Part shown: positions 34,537 through 45,876 of the stretch, one piece after another
How positions within the stretch are numbered: the first letter of the stretch is position 1
How the letters are laid out: every line of letters starts with the position of its first letter
Source of the DNA: Lantana camara
Lineage: Eukaryota > Streptophyta > Magnoliopsida > Lamiales > Verbenaceae
Length of the DNA: 64,000 bases
Reading direction: 5' to 3'
Assembly: GCA_037501455.1 (NCBI GenBank)
Contig: CM074857.1
Coordinates: 102,829,501-102,893,500 of the forward strand
Notes under the pieces: generated by a model
What the model saw: the letters and a program-made list of their open reading frames with translations, nothing else
What the model was told of the DNA's origin: nothing
The model's database searches: none
Made by a program: the position numbers and the translations under genes

Positions 34537-35219
34537 GACGATCGGCCCCAGGTTCTCGTCCAAGTCCATGCGCAGGCGATCATCTGTACGAGCACTGGGG
34601 GGCACCATTCCCAGTTTGATCAACTGGCCCATGGATTTCCAGAAGAATCTCTTGGCATTGGCGAAATAGTGGAGGTTGGCAGTGAAGTCAAAAGCCTTCG
34701 AGCGCACAAATTTGAGGACCGCATCCCAGATAACCCTCTTCTCAAGATCCTCTACTTGCCCTTGGAGATTAGCAAGTTCTTTCCTCACAGATTCCAACTG
34801 TTGGTCCCGCTCGTTAAGCTGCTGGGTAAGGTCCTTGTTGTCGTCCCTCAGCTTATTGTGCTCAGCCTTCAATTTTTTGTGTCGCCCATCCAGCTTCTCC
34901 CAGGCCGCCTCTCGCTCCTCGAGCGTCTTCTTCACTTTTTCGTGCTCAAGCCCGAGAGCTGTGTGTTGAGCACTGACCATGTCATAATCGTTCTGCAGCT
35001 GGCCGGGGTCAGTGATACGCAACAACTTTTGTACTTGGCTTTGCGCTCAGAGTGGGTCTCTGAGCATCGTTGCAAATTCCTCAGCCTCTTCTGGGATCTC
35101 CCCTATCGGAATAGCGTAGGGTATATTACTTTGGAAAAGAGAACTGGCAGGGGACATCTCATCTATCTCTCTCACTGTCTGGTTAATGATCTCATCTGCC
35201 ATTGTTGTTCTTGCCCTTG
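34510..35219 (-). pseudogene. Antisense coiled-coil ORF of gypsy G, copy 1 (rearranged)
   Basis: Minus-strand gene, opposite to the LTR direction of gypsy G. Frame 35219-35047 encodes MADEIINQTVREIDEMSPAS and on to a stop. A one-base loss near 35035 shifts into frame 35025-34510, which encodes LRITDPGQLQNDYD, a long heptad-rich coiled coil (about 100 residues rich in Glu, Lys and Leu), then ANLHYFANAKRFFWKSMGQLIKL and RLRMDLDENL. There the copy breaks off into the inverted arm. Copy 2 (37429-38809) shows the normal C-terminus. I recognise no enzymatic motif. Extra antisense ORFs are known in some plant Tat-lineage gypsy elements, which fits. Confidence 0.75.
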
Positions 35220-35822
35220 AAGATAGAGGTTTTACAGAAATATTTAACAGAAAATAAGGATTTTTAGCACGGGAACGATTGATCAAAGGGTTGCCCCACA
35301 CTAGATTGATGGTCGACACAACCTAGACCTAAGGTTAGCACAAGAAAGGTCAGAAATCACAGTGGTTTACCTAAAGTTGGAGAAGAAAACTCACCGAAAA
35401 TCGCAGATAATTGTAGAAAGTTGCAGGTTGCTTTGGAGAGTTCTAAATGCGTAAAAGGTAAAGAGAGATTGCAAATCCCCATTTATAGGAGGAGTTATAC
35501 ACATGATTGGGGCGTTTAATTTAAACGCAAACATTCCCGCCTAGAAAACTCCCCACTTTTGGTAACAGCCACATGGTTACCCATGTTCACGTGTCGTTTC
35601 CTTAAAACACGCACCCACGTCTCCATTCAGCATTTAATGCATGCCCAATTGAACCTCAGAATTGATAGGACAGCATTTAATGCCCTGTCAGAAGATGTCC
35701 GTCGTGGAATACAGATCGTCGCTTCCCTCCGAGAGCTTGACCCTCGAATATTCAAAGTTAAGGCTCGGATTTCGAAATTCTACAGTATACCCAATTCTAA
35801 CTACAGAATTTGGGGGGCAAAA
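35093..35822 (+). repeat. Inverted arm 2: upstream region of the antisense ORF and polypurine tract
   Basis: Partner of 33807-34536. In LTR orientation it runs to the polypurine tract ttggggggcaaaa directly before the LTR at 35823. It matches 39056-39641 in direct orientation as well, so three copies of this subregion are present. Confidence 0.9.
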
Positions 35823-36660
35823 TGATGAGCCCAAATCACGCTCAGATCTTCACCGTACACGTGTCGAGATCTGGACGGCTTAGCCAGATCAATCTGGAAC
35901 ACTTGGGCTTGGATGCCTGGGAAGATGGGCTCGCAATAGTGGATCCAGCCCATCTGCCTATAGCCTTACTGCCTAAGGCCCGCCTGCCGGGGTGCATCAT
36001 TCGAGCGTGGGAATCCCTCTCCCAGTCTCGCCCGACACTCCAAATATTATCTTACAGGGACAATCACGACTCAAGACTCGTGTCGTAGGCGCAGGACACT
36101 CCCTTGCTTGTTCCATACTCGAGACCATCCTGTCGCTCGTGTCCTTCGCAGCGCTCACGTGATCATCAAAACATACCTCATCCACCAGGGTCCACCTCAG
36201 CAGGCCTCATGGCCCTCTCGAGGGTACGAGCGACCTCATGGCTGAAGCTTTACTCGAGCATCCCAACGCTCAGACAAGCCCATCTGGGAAGTCCTCTCCC
36301 TCGAGCGTCTCGGTGCTCGGACCAGGTCACCCCTTAGACGTACCTTCAAGTGTCCTTACGCCCACGTAACCCTCACTGGGCATCCTGGTGCTCGTACAGC
36401 TGCAGTGCAACTGCCTCTAACACACATAGGTAATGCGCACACCAACCCCTGACATCCACAACCACCCGTACATGGTATATTCCAGAGATATCACTCTCAC
36501 ACCATCACACGTTGCCATGTGTCTAGGGCAACACGGGGTTTGAGACCACATGGTCGTTTTTACCAAAACGCCCATGTCCTTAACATATATATATGGGATT
36601 TGCACTCACATTCCCTAAGTGATTCTTCTTACACAAAGTCATACTTCCTGCACAAAATAC
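35823..36660 (+). mobile_element. Gypsy G LTR, copy 1 (3' truncated)
   Basis: Starts TGATGAGCCCAAATCA immediately after the PPT and matches 39642-40480 to the phrase tcctgcacaaaatac, after which the two copies diverge. It lacks the last ~200 bp of the full LTR (including the …CCATCA end). Short frames in this stretch recur in every copy only because the LTR repeats. Confidence 0.85.
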
Positions 36661-37428
36661 ATTATTTATCATTTACTTGATTAAATTTATGATAATTTGC
36701 GTCATCAATTACATCAACGCCCACTCCGTGTCGAGGATACTCCACATCGAACGGCTTGATGTCCACTCGTGCCGGACTCTCTTAAACAAGCGAACCCCTC
36801 ATCAGGTCAATGCTATCGGTGTGTCGAGGGCACTCCACATTGAACAACTTGACGCTCACAAGCGTATAAGCCCTTCTTAAAACAAACGGGTCAGAATCAG
36901 GGTTGCTATATGATTAATTATGCCAACCAGATACTGATTACTCTAGTTCGCGCTCGTAAACCCCTTAGAGATCCTCATCTCATTACATATACGTATGCTC
37001 GTAGACGATGAACACTTAGCAAATCCTCTTGTTGATTTCTAAGTTCCAGTTTGTACTACCGTTATGCTCGTTATTTTTCAACACTTAGATTAATTTTTAT
37101 CAAGAGCAAACACTTAGCAAATCCCCTGATGGATTTCTAAGTTCAAGTTTGAGCCTTATGCTGAATATGGCCAGGGTACCCCTCATATAACGCACCCTCG
37201 CGCCCATACATTCACATATCACAAAAATCCAAACATCAAAAGGAAATCAACAAACAACATTCAGAGCATCACAACACTGAAAGGTAAAAATGGAATTTCA
37301 TTGCTGCAAGGATGAAAGTTACAAGTTAAGATTACAAGTACTAAGGAAAAGGAAAGGAAATCAGAAAGAAGGGAATCTATTACAAAAGCTTAACACATCA
37401 CTGAGACAGGAAGGAGGCTTCATGAGGG
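36661..37428. other. Gypsy G internal non-coding DNA with short repeats
   Basis: On the minus strand this is the 3' flank of the antisense ORF. It has two ~85-100 bp repeats: gtgtcgagg(a/g)(t/c)actccacat at 36729 and 36820, and aacacttagcaaatcc…gatttctaagttc at 37009 and 37101. No coding region is seen. Confidence 0.65.
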
Positions 37429-38809
37429 CTAATTCTCGGGCTCTGGAGGGGCTGTTGATATGGGAACAGGCGCTAACACTTGAGGATCCACAGATTGAGC
37501 GTCACCCTGACCAGTTTCATTTTGAGCGTCCTCTTGGGTACCCTCATCTACCACCATAGGCTCGGGCTTTAGGGGGTTAGCTGCCATAAATTCATCCTGG
37601 AGCATAATGACTAATTTATTATACTCCGGCTCCGTCAAATTGTCAGTAGGGTCCCCAGTCCAGATGATCGACTCCAGGTTCTCGTCTAAGTCCATGCGCA
37701 GGTGATCATCTGTGCGAGCGCTGGGGGGCACTATTCTCAGTTTGATCAACTGGCCCACGGATTTCCAGAATAATCTCTTGGCGTTGGCGAAACAGTGGAG
37801 GTTGGCAGCGAAGTCAAAACCCTTCGAGTGCATAAATTTGAGGACCGCATCCCAGGAAACCCTCTTCTCAAGATCCGCTACTTGCCCTTGGAGATTAGCA
37901 AGTTCTTTCCTCACAGATTCCAACTGTTGGTCCCGCTCATTAAGCTGCTGGCTGGCCGGGGTCAGTGATGCGCAGTAACTTTTTGTACTTGGCCTTGCGC
38001 TCAGAGTGGGTCTTTGAGCGTCGCTGCAAATTCTTCAGCCTCGGGATCACTCCCTGCACATGTGACAAAAATCATTCTAAGTACAAGATTACTTAAGGGA
38101 TTCCAGATATCAAAAGGAACGCTCATGTACTTACCGCTATAAGAGCATAAAAACCGTCTGCCACCACCTCCGCCATCGACTGCCTATTTAACTGTTGGTG
38201 GTCCCAGAAGAATTGCAGGCGGTGGACCAAACCCGAGACGTTGCGGGTAGAGGGAGAATCATTTAGGAGCACTGGACCGTCCTCCCTCGAACGTCTGTAA
38301 TGCGCGTCCCCCTAGCGCTCAAATTTCCAGAAACTTTTATCTTCGGAGGATGAAGTGTTGCCATCATCACCAGACTCGCCCACTATAACCTCCTTCCCTT
38401 TGCCTGAGATGGGGAAGGAATCCGCCAACATTTTTCTCTTCCTTGATGGTTGGGATCTATCCCTACTTAGATCCGAGATAATTATCCCTGAGCGATTACG
38501 ACAAGGGGCGTCAGGGCCCAACTGCACACTTTCCTCAACGGGCGCAGCGATGAACTCGCCTGGAGGTGTAGCACCACTAGCGTTCCCTCTCACAGTATCC
38601 TTAACTTGACCATCTCCCTGGCCGTCTCTTCCAGCCCCGCAATCGTCTCCGCGGCCCTCACCTCTCCCGGCAGCGCGGCCCCCACAGGGAGCCCTTTGAT
38701 GTCGCTGTTGTTGTTGCTGCTGAGCATTGCCCGCTCTGCGAGCGCACATCATCGCTGTAACATTTTCGTCTCCTGCTCCTGCCATTAATATGTCTACCTC
38801 TACAAACAA
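37429..38809 (-). pseudogene. Antisense coiled-coil ORF of gypsy G, copy 2, with an intron
   Basis: Read leftward. After a likely acceptor (ttgtttgtag, about 38800) an exon starts near MAGAGDENV (38785) with a low-complexity Gln/Gly/Arg-rich region. It continues as SRDRSQPSRKRK, SEDKSFWKFER, a stop, then GPVLLNDSPSTRNVSGLVHRL and FFWDHQQLNRQSMAEVVADG. The donor GCG|GTAAGTAC at 38134 and acceptor TGCAG|GGAG at 38054 bound an 81-bp intron. Joining the two keeps the frame into IPRLKNLQRRSKTHSER, then LLRITDPGQ, coiled coil, and an acidic end (…PEPEN, stop at 37429). About 150 bp of coiled coil is lost near 37955. No catalytic motif is visible. Confidence 0.72.
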
Positions 38810-39055
38810 GGAAGCAAACGAGAGTCAGATGACCATGTACAGTACACTTATGCAACGCAACAAAATTTAAAGAGTTAGCATTCCTACTCTAAATGTTAGC
38901 AAAGTTAGTTCCTAGAATCTAACCGTCTCAGTCCATTGTTCGAGCGGGAGGGTTGCATATCATTTTTGGGGGACTCACGAGGCCATATCGTAATAATACT
39001 TCCTCATTGCGCATCAGGTCTTTGGCCTTAATCAGCCATTTCTCATTCTTCAGCA
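38810..39055 (-). other. Upstream exon or intron DNA of the antisense ORF, copy 2
   Basis: Minus-strand coding-like residues appear near 38995-39050 (LKNEKWLIKAKDLMRNEEVLLRYGL), then a likely intron. They replace the MADEII start seen in copy 1. The link between them is unclear. Confidence 0.45.
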
Positions 39056-39641
39056 GAAATATTTAACAGAAAAGAAGGATTTTTAGCACGGGAATGATTG
39101 ATCAAAGGGCTTCCCCACACTAGACCGGTGGTCGACACAACCTAGACCTAGGGTTAGCACAAGAAAGGTCAGAAATCACAGTGGTTTACCTAAAGTTGGA
39201 GAAGAAAACTCGTCGAAAATAGCAGATAATTGCAGAAAGTTGCAAGTTGCTTTGGAGAGTTCTGAATGCGTAAAAGGTAAATAGGGTTTGCAAATCCCTA
39301 TTTATACGAGGAGTTATACACATGATTGGGGCGTTTAATTCAAACGCAATCATTCCCGCCTAGAAAACTCCCCACTTTTGGTAACCGTCATACGGTTACA
39401 CATGTTCACGCGCCGTTTCCTTAAAACCTGCACCCACGTCTCCATTCAGCATTTAATTCATGCCCACTTGAACCTCAGAACTGTTAGGACAGCATTTAAT
39501 GCCCTGTCAGAAGATGTCCGTCGTGGAATACAGATCGTCGCTTCCCTCCGAGAGCTTGACCCTCGAATATTCAAAGTTAAGGGTCGGATTTCGAAATTCT
39601 ACATTACACCCAAGTGTAACTACAAAATTTGGGGGGCAAAA
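39056..39641 (+). other. Gypsy G pre-PPT region, copy 2, and polypurine tract
   Basis: Direct copy of 35232-35822 (begins cagaaatatttaacagaaaa). It ends in the polypurine tract tttggggggcaaaa, with LTR copy 2 directly after it. Confidence 0.88.
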
Positions 39642-40627
39642 TGATGGGCCCAAATCATGCTCGGATCATCACTGTACATGTGTCGAGATCTGGACAGCTC
39701 AGCCAGATAAATCTGGAACACTTGGGTTTGGACGCCCGTGAAGATGGGCTCGCAATAGCGGATCCAGCCCATCTGCCTACAACCTTACTGCCTAAGGCCC
39801 GCCTGCTAGAGTGCATCCTTCGAGCGTGGGAATCCCTCTCGCAGTCTCGCCCGACGCTCGAAATATTGCCTTACAGGGACAATCACGACTCAAGACTCGT
39901 TTCGCAGGCACAAGCCACTCCCTTGCTTGTTCCACGCTCGAGACCATCCTGACGCTCGCGTCCTTCACAACACTCACGTGATCATTAAAACATACCTCAT
40001 CCACCAGGGTCCACCTCAGCAGGCCTCATGGCCCTCTCGAGGGTACGACCGACCTCATGGTTGAAGCTTCACCCGAGCATCCCAACGCTCGGACAAGCCC
40101 ATCCGGGGAGTCCTCTCTCGCGAGCGTCCCGGCGCTCGAGCCAGGTCACCCCTTAGACGTACCTTCAAGCATCCTTACGCCCGCGTAACCCTCACTGGGT
40201 ATCCCAGCGCTCGTACAGCTGCAATGCAACTGCCTCTGACACACACAGGTAGTGCGCACACCAAACCCTGACATCCACTACCACCCGTACATGGTATATT
40301 CCAGAGATGTCACTCTCATACCATCACACACTGCCACGTGTATAGGGCAACACGGGGTTTGGGACCACATGATCACTTGTACCAAAACGCCCCTGCCCCT
40401 AACATATAAATATGGGATTTACACTCACATTCCCTAAGTGATTCTTCTCACACAAAGTCATACTTCCTGCACAAAATACACACCCACTGCACATTGAACT
40501 GAACATTTTCTCCTCTGCATCTTCGTCTTCCCCAAGCTCATTACATTTCATCATCTCTGGTGTTATCCTAGCTGGAAGAACCCACGCATCATTGGAAACC
40601 CAGTTCCTGAGGCTCAACGCCTATGAT
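39642..40627 (+). mobile_element. Gypsy G LTR, copy 2, left piece (interrupted by copia C)
   Basis: Starts TGATGGGCCCAAATCATGC after a PPT. Copia C inserted at 40627/40628 with ATGAT at the left and GTGAT at the right (5-bp target duplication, one change). The LTR resumes at about 50981 and ends …ACCATCA at 51050; TGATGG and CCATCA are perfect inverted LTR ends. Confidence 0.9.
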
Positions 40628-42550
40628 TGTTAGGAATAGTGCCCTAGAAAGCCGCTTGTATATCCGCTTTGTACTTTTTCTTATTGTGATCACAGATAAT
40701 CTTTGAATAAAATAACGAATTGAGGCAACACTTCTTTATATGCTCTTGTTTGGTATGCGTTTACTTTAGATGTGCATGTTTGAGAACTCCCCTAATCCTG
40801 ATGATGACTTTAGGACTCTACCATTTAGGTGAAATGGTTCATGAAACGAGCCCTATATCACATAAGTCATGATTAGTAAAATACTCCAAGCCGATGAGTC
40901 CTAAAGACAGTGGGAGTGTCAACCTGACTCTTCTAAGGCTTGCTTGTGGGATCACGCCCTTAAGAAGGACCACCTTGTTTCATAGAGGTGCAAAGTGCAT
41001 AGTTGATACGTGCGCGATACATGAGGGTGCTTACTTCCATAAGTAAGTTTACTGGGGTGCCCCATGTGAGAAGATTCCTAAATGGGAAAGGAAGTTTCTA
41101 TTTTAGGAAATAGAAACTTCCAGATTAGGAAATATCTCACGAGTCATTGATGTGATTAATTGATCCTTAGACTTGAGGTTCCATGTCACTTTGTGAGTTA
41201 ACTCTGTAGTGTTAGGTATAAGCTTTAAAGGGTGTCGCCTTAGACAACTGATTCCAAGCTTATGTTGGGCCTGCACAAGTGACTCATAAAAGTGAATGAA
41301 AATCAAGAAATGACCTACACTTGCATTTGTAAGGTGATCTCTTATTGTGTAAGTCATTCATATGCCATATGGAGTCCTTCGCCAAGGCAGTAGATCAAGA
41401 CATCAAGAAAAGGGTTTCTTGGATTGAGATCAAATGGATATGAAATGCACTTAGCTTTAAGACCAAATTATTAGGGTTCTGATTATTCCCTTACCCTAGA
41501 TCTTGGTTGAGAGATAGTAAGTAGGAGGATTGTATCTCACATGAATTAATGACTTAAAGGTTCTGTCGAATCAATAAATTCTAATTCAGCTAGGGGTTAA
41601 ACACCTGTTGCTAGACTATGATCGTTTAATCTGTGGACTAATTAATTAATTAGTGAATTAATTAATTAGGGTCACTGCTAATTGAATTGAGAACCTAGAG
41701 GGTTACACACAACAACTTGGTTACATGAGTTGAGGATTTGAAATGATTAAACGAGTTAATCGAGTCAAGAGGGTTCCACACGTGTGGGTCACGTGAGTGG
41801 CACGTGTCCTTAGGACACGTGTCTCACACGTGTATAATTATTTGTGTATTAAATAATTAATGTGTTAATTATTTAATAGACTTTGGTTTAATTTTGAATT
41901 AAAATGAAAGTCTTATTTTGGAGAAATTAATCTATTTAATCAATTGTAAATTAATTAATTAGATAAATAAGTTATTTATTTATTAATAAATAAAGTATAA
42001 TATTATCCAAAAGGGTTTGGATATTTTAGCTCTCTTAAAAGTTAATTTGAATTAAAATTTAAAGTCAAAGTTTAAAATTACTTGATGATCAAGTAATAAG
42101 AGAGAGAGACCAAATCCTTAGTCCAATAGGACTAGGTTCGGCGTCCCCCTCTTGCTATATATAGGGGAGCTCGAGCTCCCCTTAGAGTGTGATCGATTTT
42201 CTTTTGGTTTATGTGTTGAACACCATCCTTTCTCCAAGATCAAATAAACCCTAGGTCAAGCCTAAACACTAACTAGAGAACTAGCATCCTTACTAGTTAG
42301 ATTGTAGTCAAGTTGGTGGACTATCTCTAGAGAGCTTCAAGTTAGAAGTTTTTGAAGATTCGAGCTTTACCAAGGAGAGGGGATCAAGCCGCGAGAAGAG
42401 CATTCTTGGGTGGCTTGAAACGCTTCAAGAAAGATTATTGAAAAGTAAGTTTCTAATCTATACGAATTTGGATTCACGATTGCGAGTCTAAGATCTTTTT
42501 GTTGGAAAATTTTTAAATTTTCGCTGCTTTCTGATTCCCGTATTCCAATA
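40628..42550 (+). mobile_element. Copia C 5' LTR
   Basis: Begins TGTTAGGAATAGTGCCCTAG and ends …CCGTATTCCAATA, where the 3' copy has …TTTTCCAACA; the terminal C of the usual CA end is mutated here. A TATA box (tgctatatataggg) is at 42151-42164. Its start resembles that of copia A (TGTTGGGAATAGTGCCCT), so the two families are related. Confidence 0.95.
41780..41832. promoter_or_regulatory. Five ACGTG cores in the copia C LTR promoter region
   Basis: ACGTG starts at 41780, 41791, 41802, 41817 and 41828, several in palindromes (ccacacgtgtgg; ggcacgtgtcc then its inverse ggacacgtgtc). The cluster is repeated in the 3' LTR (50201-50260). ACGTG is the core of plant G-box/ABRE elements bound by bZIP and bHLH factors. 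It lies about 320 bp upstream of the TATA box. Confidence 0.75.
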
Positions 42551-42552
42551 AG

Positions 42553-42565
42553 TGGTATCAGAGCC
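42553..42565 (+). other. Copia C primer-binding site
   Basis: TGGTATCAGAGCC, complementary to the 3' end of initiator tRNA-Met, two bases after the LTR end. Confidence 0.96.
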
Positions 42566-44679
42566 ACCTCGTTAATCGTGTTTCTGATTCGTCTCAATTA
42601 TTCTGAATTTGGTAGAAATTCCTAGGCTTGATGCGATTGAGTATTTGTAATTGTTTTAGAAAGCCTGAATTACGAAACTATATTTTTCCCTAAAAGTTTC
42701 TGAAAAACGTATTGGAAAAATTGTTTTGAAAACTGTTTTGGATTTGAAACTGTATAAACTGTTTTTGGATTTCTTGGATTGGTTTTGCTTTTGTATGAAA
42801 ACACGAAACGAAAAGCCTGGATTACGAACACGCGAAACCCCGCGCGCGAAGGCGTCGCATGCGCGGGCTTCGCCCGCCACCTCCCACCGTGAGGCGCACG
42901 CATGGGCATCCTCGCCCAGTCCCTCCCGCAACCGCACGGGAGGCCTTCCGGGAGAGCCTAGGCCTGCCCGCCCAGCAACCCCCCTGCGACACGCACGGCC
43001 CTCTTTGCGTACGGGCCCCGTTTTTATCGTAATCCATTTTCGTATTTCGTGCAATCCAGTCCTGATTTTAATTTTAATTTTAATTTAATTTTTATTATTA
43101 AAAACTGTTTTAATAATATTTATTTTAATTTTGAATAAAACTTAAAATTGGGATTTTTGAGAAATAGAAAAGGTTTATAATTTTGGAAAACTACATCTTT
43201 GATGAAATTATTAATTTTCAAAAATTAATTGGAATTTATTAGTTTTAGTAATTTGGGATTTATTGAAAACTTTCATGAACAAGACTCGCATCAAGTCTTG
43301 TTTTAAGTCATTAGGACTTGAAACGGGAATTTTAATTTATTGGCTAAGTTTAAATTCTCGCAAAAGCATGTTAGGTGATCATGGGTATTAGTCTTCGTAT
43401 GCTTTACATTTATGCACATGGATGGTTTACATTTGGGTTGGAGCCCTATAGTTGCGTTTTTCAATTGAGGTTGGAGCCTCACTTATGTGCGTACTATTAT
43501 GTGATTTATTATGTGGCTTTCCATATTACTGTTTTTAAGGCCGGGGTATGCCCCGTGTATTTGTCTAAGGCCAATATGAAGATTGAGCCTTATTGCTTTT
43601 CAGTACTTTTTCATTTTTTTGAGAGTAGAATAGGTGGTGAGGTTTTATTTTCATTTTGGAGACAATGTACCCATGGAGTAAGATGGATCACATTCAAGTA
43701 ACAAGGAGGCCATAAGTGAAGACCCCTCAGAATGTTAGGGAGGGGAATCTCAATTGAAAATGTAATAGAGATAGGGCTCGTATTTTGTTACAGCTTTTCC
43801 TTATGTGATATAAACTGTTTATGTGGTATGTATGTTAGAACTTGTGATTGTGGAGTGGCTCCCACATATCACACATAAGATAGGTAGAACCCATGATCAT
43901 CACATGTTAGTATCATGCTAGGACATGTTATCTGCTAAGTGCTTGTGTGAAATGCATTTAAGTTGTACTTGCATTAATCAAGACTAATTAAAATTGGATA
44001 ACATATATGTTGGTGAGGTCGAACCGGACAACTCTCCGGTTGATCCGAAAATTCCCGTCAAATATTAAGCTAATTTCGAACAATAGGTGTTTGATTCGAG
44101 ATGCAAATTTTGAATTAAATTCCTAGCATTCCATCAATAGGTTTTAAGTTTAGTAAGTGACGCTAGTTATTGTCCGCGAGTCGTGGGATAGATAGTGGAG
44201 CTTATTAGTTCTTAGTTACCTAATTGATCATTTTAAATGGTCAATATTTCGTGGTCAATTTTGGCAAGGGCGATGTCGGCGAGTCGTGGGTCGTTCGAAC
44301 TAAGTTTAGATCATGATCTTATAATTGATGGGTCTACCTTAATGCCTAAGTAAATATGGATGTCACACGAGTCGTGGGTCCATATTGAAAGATAGGTGAT
44401 GCAAAAATAATTACTAAAAATTCTAAAGGTGTTAGAATTGGTAAGTTGTACCTACCTAGGGTTTTACTTAGAATGTCCGCGAGTCGTGGGTTCGAGGTAA
44501 AATGCTTAGGATCTTAGTACCCATGGGGAAACGTGTTCCTCTTAGATCTTTGAAAAACAGTGGGAGCTACATTAGATTAAAGACCTTATCTTTTGTATAT
44601 CGTTATAATTCAGCATGCTCACTAGTTCTCTGTTTTACCATTTAGGTCGTAGATTCTGTGATTCTCTACGTATTTTGAA
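42566..44679 (+). other. Copia C long 5' leader
   Basis: About 2.1 kb between the PBS and gag. It holds a strongly GC-rich block (42830-43022) in otherwise AT-rich DNA, a degenerate repeat (ggttggagcc at 43435 and 43469), and four copies of (g/a)cgagtcgtggg at 44176, 44279, 44367 and 44479. Open frames here (42726-43088 and 43375-43701) show no recognisable protein and are probably chance. Confidence 0.75.
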
Positions 44680-45468
44680 ATGGCAACCAAAAACCCTCTT
44701 GTATCGATCCTCGAGTCAAACAAGTTGACTGGTCCCAACTATTCTGATTGGCTGAGGAATCTGAAAATCATCTTATATTCTGAGAAGAGAACTTATATTC
44801 TCTTCGAAAGGGAGGCTCCCACTCGAGCCGGATGATAATCTCCAAGCCCGTTGCCTTATGTTGGCTAACATGTCTCCGGACTTGCAAAGGCAACATGAGG
44901 CCATGGAATTTGCTTGGGAGATTTACGACCACTTAGAGCAACTTTACCGCCCTCATAAACATGTTACAAGGTATAACACTTCAAAGGAATTGTTCCACTT
45001 GAGAATGAGGGAAGGTTCAAGTGTCCATGAATATAGACCCAAGTTTTTCGCTCTTACAGACAAACTTGCTTCCATGGACTTGCCACTGAAATATGAGCTT
45101 TCAGTGGACTTGTAGCTAGCCTCACTCCCACCATCATTCAACCCATTTGTCCTTAACTTCAATATGAATCATGTTGGTGCTACTGTAGCTGAGCTGATTA
45201 GTCAGCTTGTGACTGCTGAAAGCATGATCAAGAAGGACAATAAGATTCTGATGGTGAATGCTCCATCTTCCTCTTCTGGGCCTTCTAAAGGTAAGGCAAG
45301 AAAGCCCAAAAGAAGAAGAAAAAACCCCTTAGGCCCACTGGTGGCATTTCGAAGGGGAAGGCCCAAAAGAAGAAGCGTGATCAGAAAGAGGATGTTTGCT
45401 TCCATTGTGGCAAAGCGGGACATTGGAGGAGAAACTGCCCAGAGTACAAGGCTACTCTAAAGAAAGGT
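44680..45468 (+). pseudogene. Copia C gag
   Basis: Structural polyprotein that would form the virus-like particle. It starts at 44680 with MATKNPLVSILESNKLTGPN and YSDWLRNLKIIL, the standard copia gag start. A frameshift near 44800-44850 moves to the frame with MSPDLQRQHEAM and EIYDHLEQLYRP, and a TAG interrupts it at 45113. The reading frame continues with MNHVGATVAELISQLVTAES and a Lys/Arg tail. A second frameshift in about 45300-45385 precedes the zinc knuckle VCFHCGKAGHWRRNC (C-x2-C-x4-H-x4-C intact, about 45388-45432). The knuckle is in frame with the protease that follows. Confidence 0.9.
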
Positions 45469-45876
45469 ATGTTTCTCGTTGAAATAAATCGTTCTATTAA
45501 TTCTAGTTCTTGGGTACTTGATACCTGTTGTGGAGCTCATATCTGTAATGATGTACAGATGCTAAATGAAGTCCAACAACTCAGAGAAGGAGAATGTGTC
45601 TTGAAGATCGGCGATGGCTCAAATGTTGAAGCTCGAGCTTTAGGCACAATTAGATTAGATTTAGGTAGTTTTGAGTTAATTTTAAATAAAGTCCTTTATG
45701 TACCGAGCATTATTCGTAATATAATTTCAGTTCCAATTTTAGATTGTGAAGGTTATGAAACTTATATTAAGAATGGTAAATATTCTATCAAACGAGACAA
45801 CTCTTCCGTTCACATCGGTACTCTAAGTAATGGACTTTATCTAATTCAAAATATCAATATTATGAATATACAATGA
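45469..45876 (+). pseudogene. Copia C protease
   Basis: Aspartic protease that would process the polyprotein. The active site reads WVLDTCCGAHIC, where copia proteases have D-[TS]-G; the Gly is replaced by Cys, which should abolish or cripple activity. The downstream block NKVLYVPSIIRNIISV is the usual 'L-x-x-V-L-Y-V-P' segment. A TGA at 45874 closes the frame, after which the same frame continues into the pre-integrase domain. Confidence 0.88.

Noticed and set aside
35559..36337. Several frames recurring at 39378-39952 and 51780-52143
   Set aside because: They recur because the gypsy G LTR and pre-PPT region are duplicated. No conserved domain, and start codons differ among copies.
42726..43088. 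120-codon frame in the copia C leader
   Set aside because: It lies in a GC-rich leader upstream of gag, ends in a repetitive LILILI tail and resembles no known protein.
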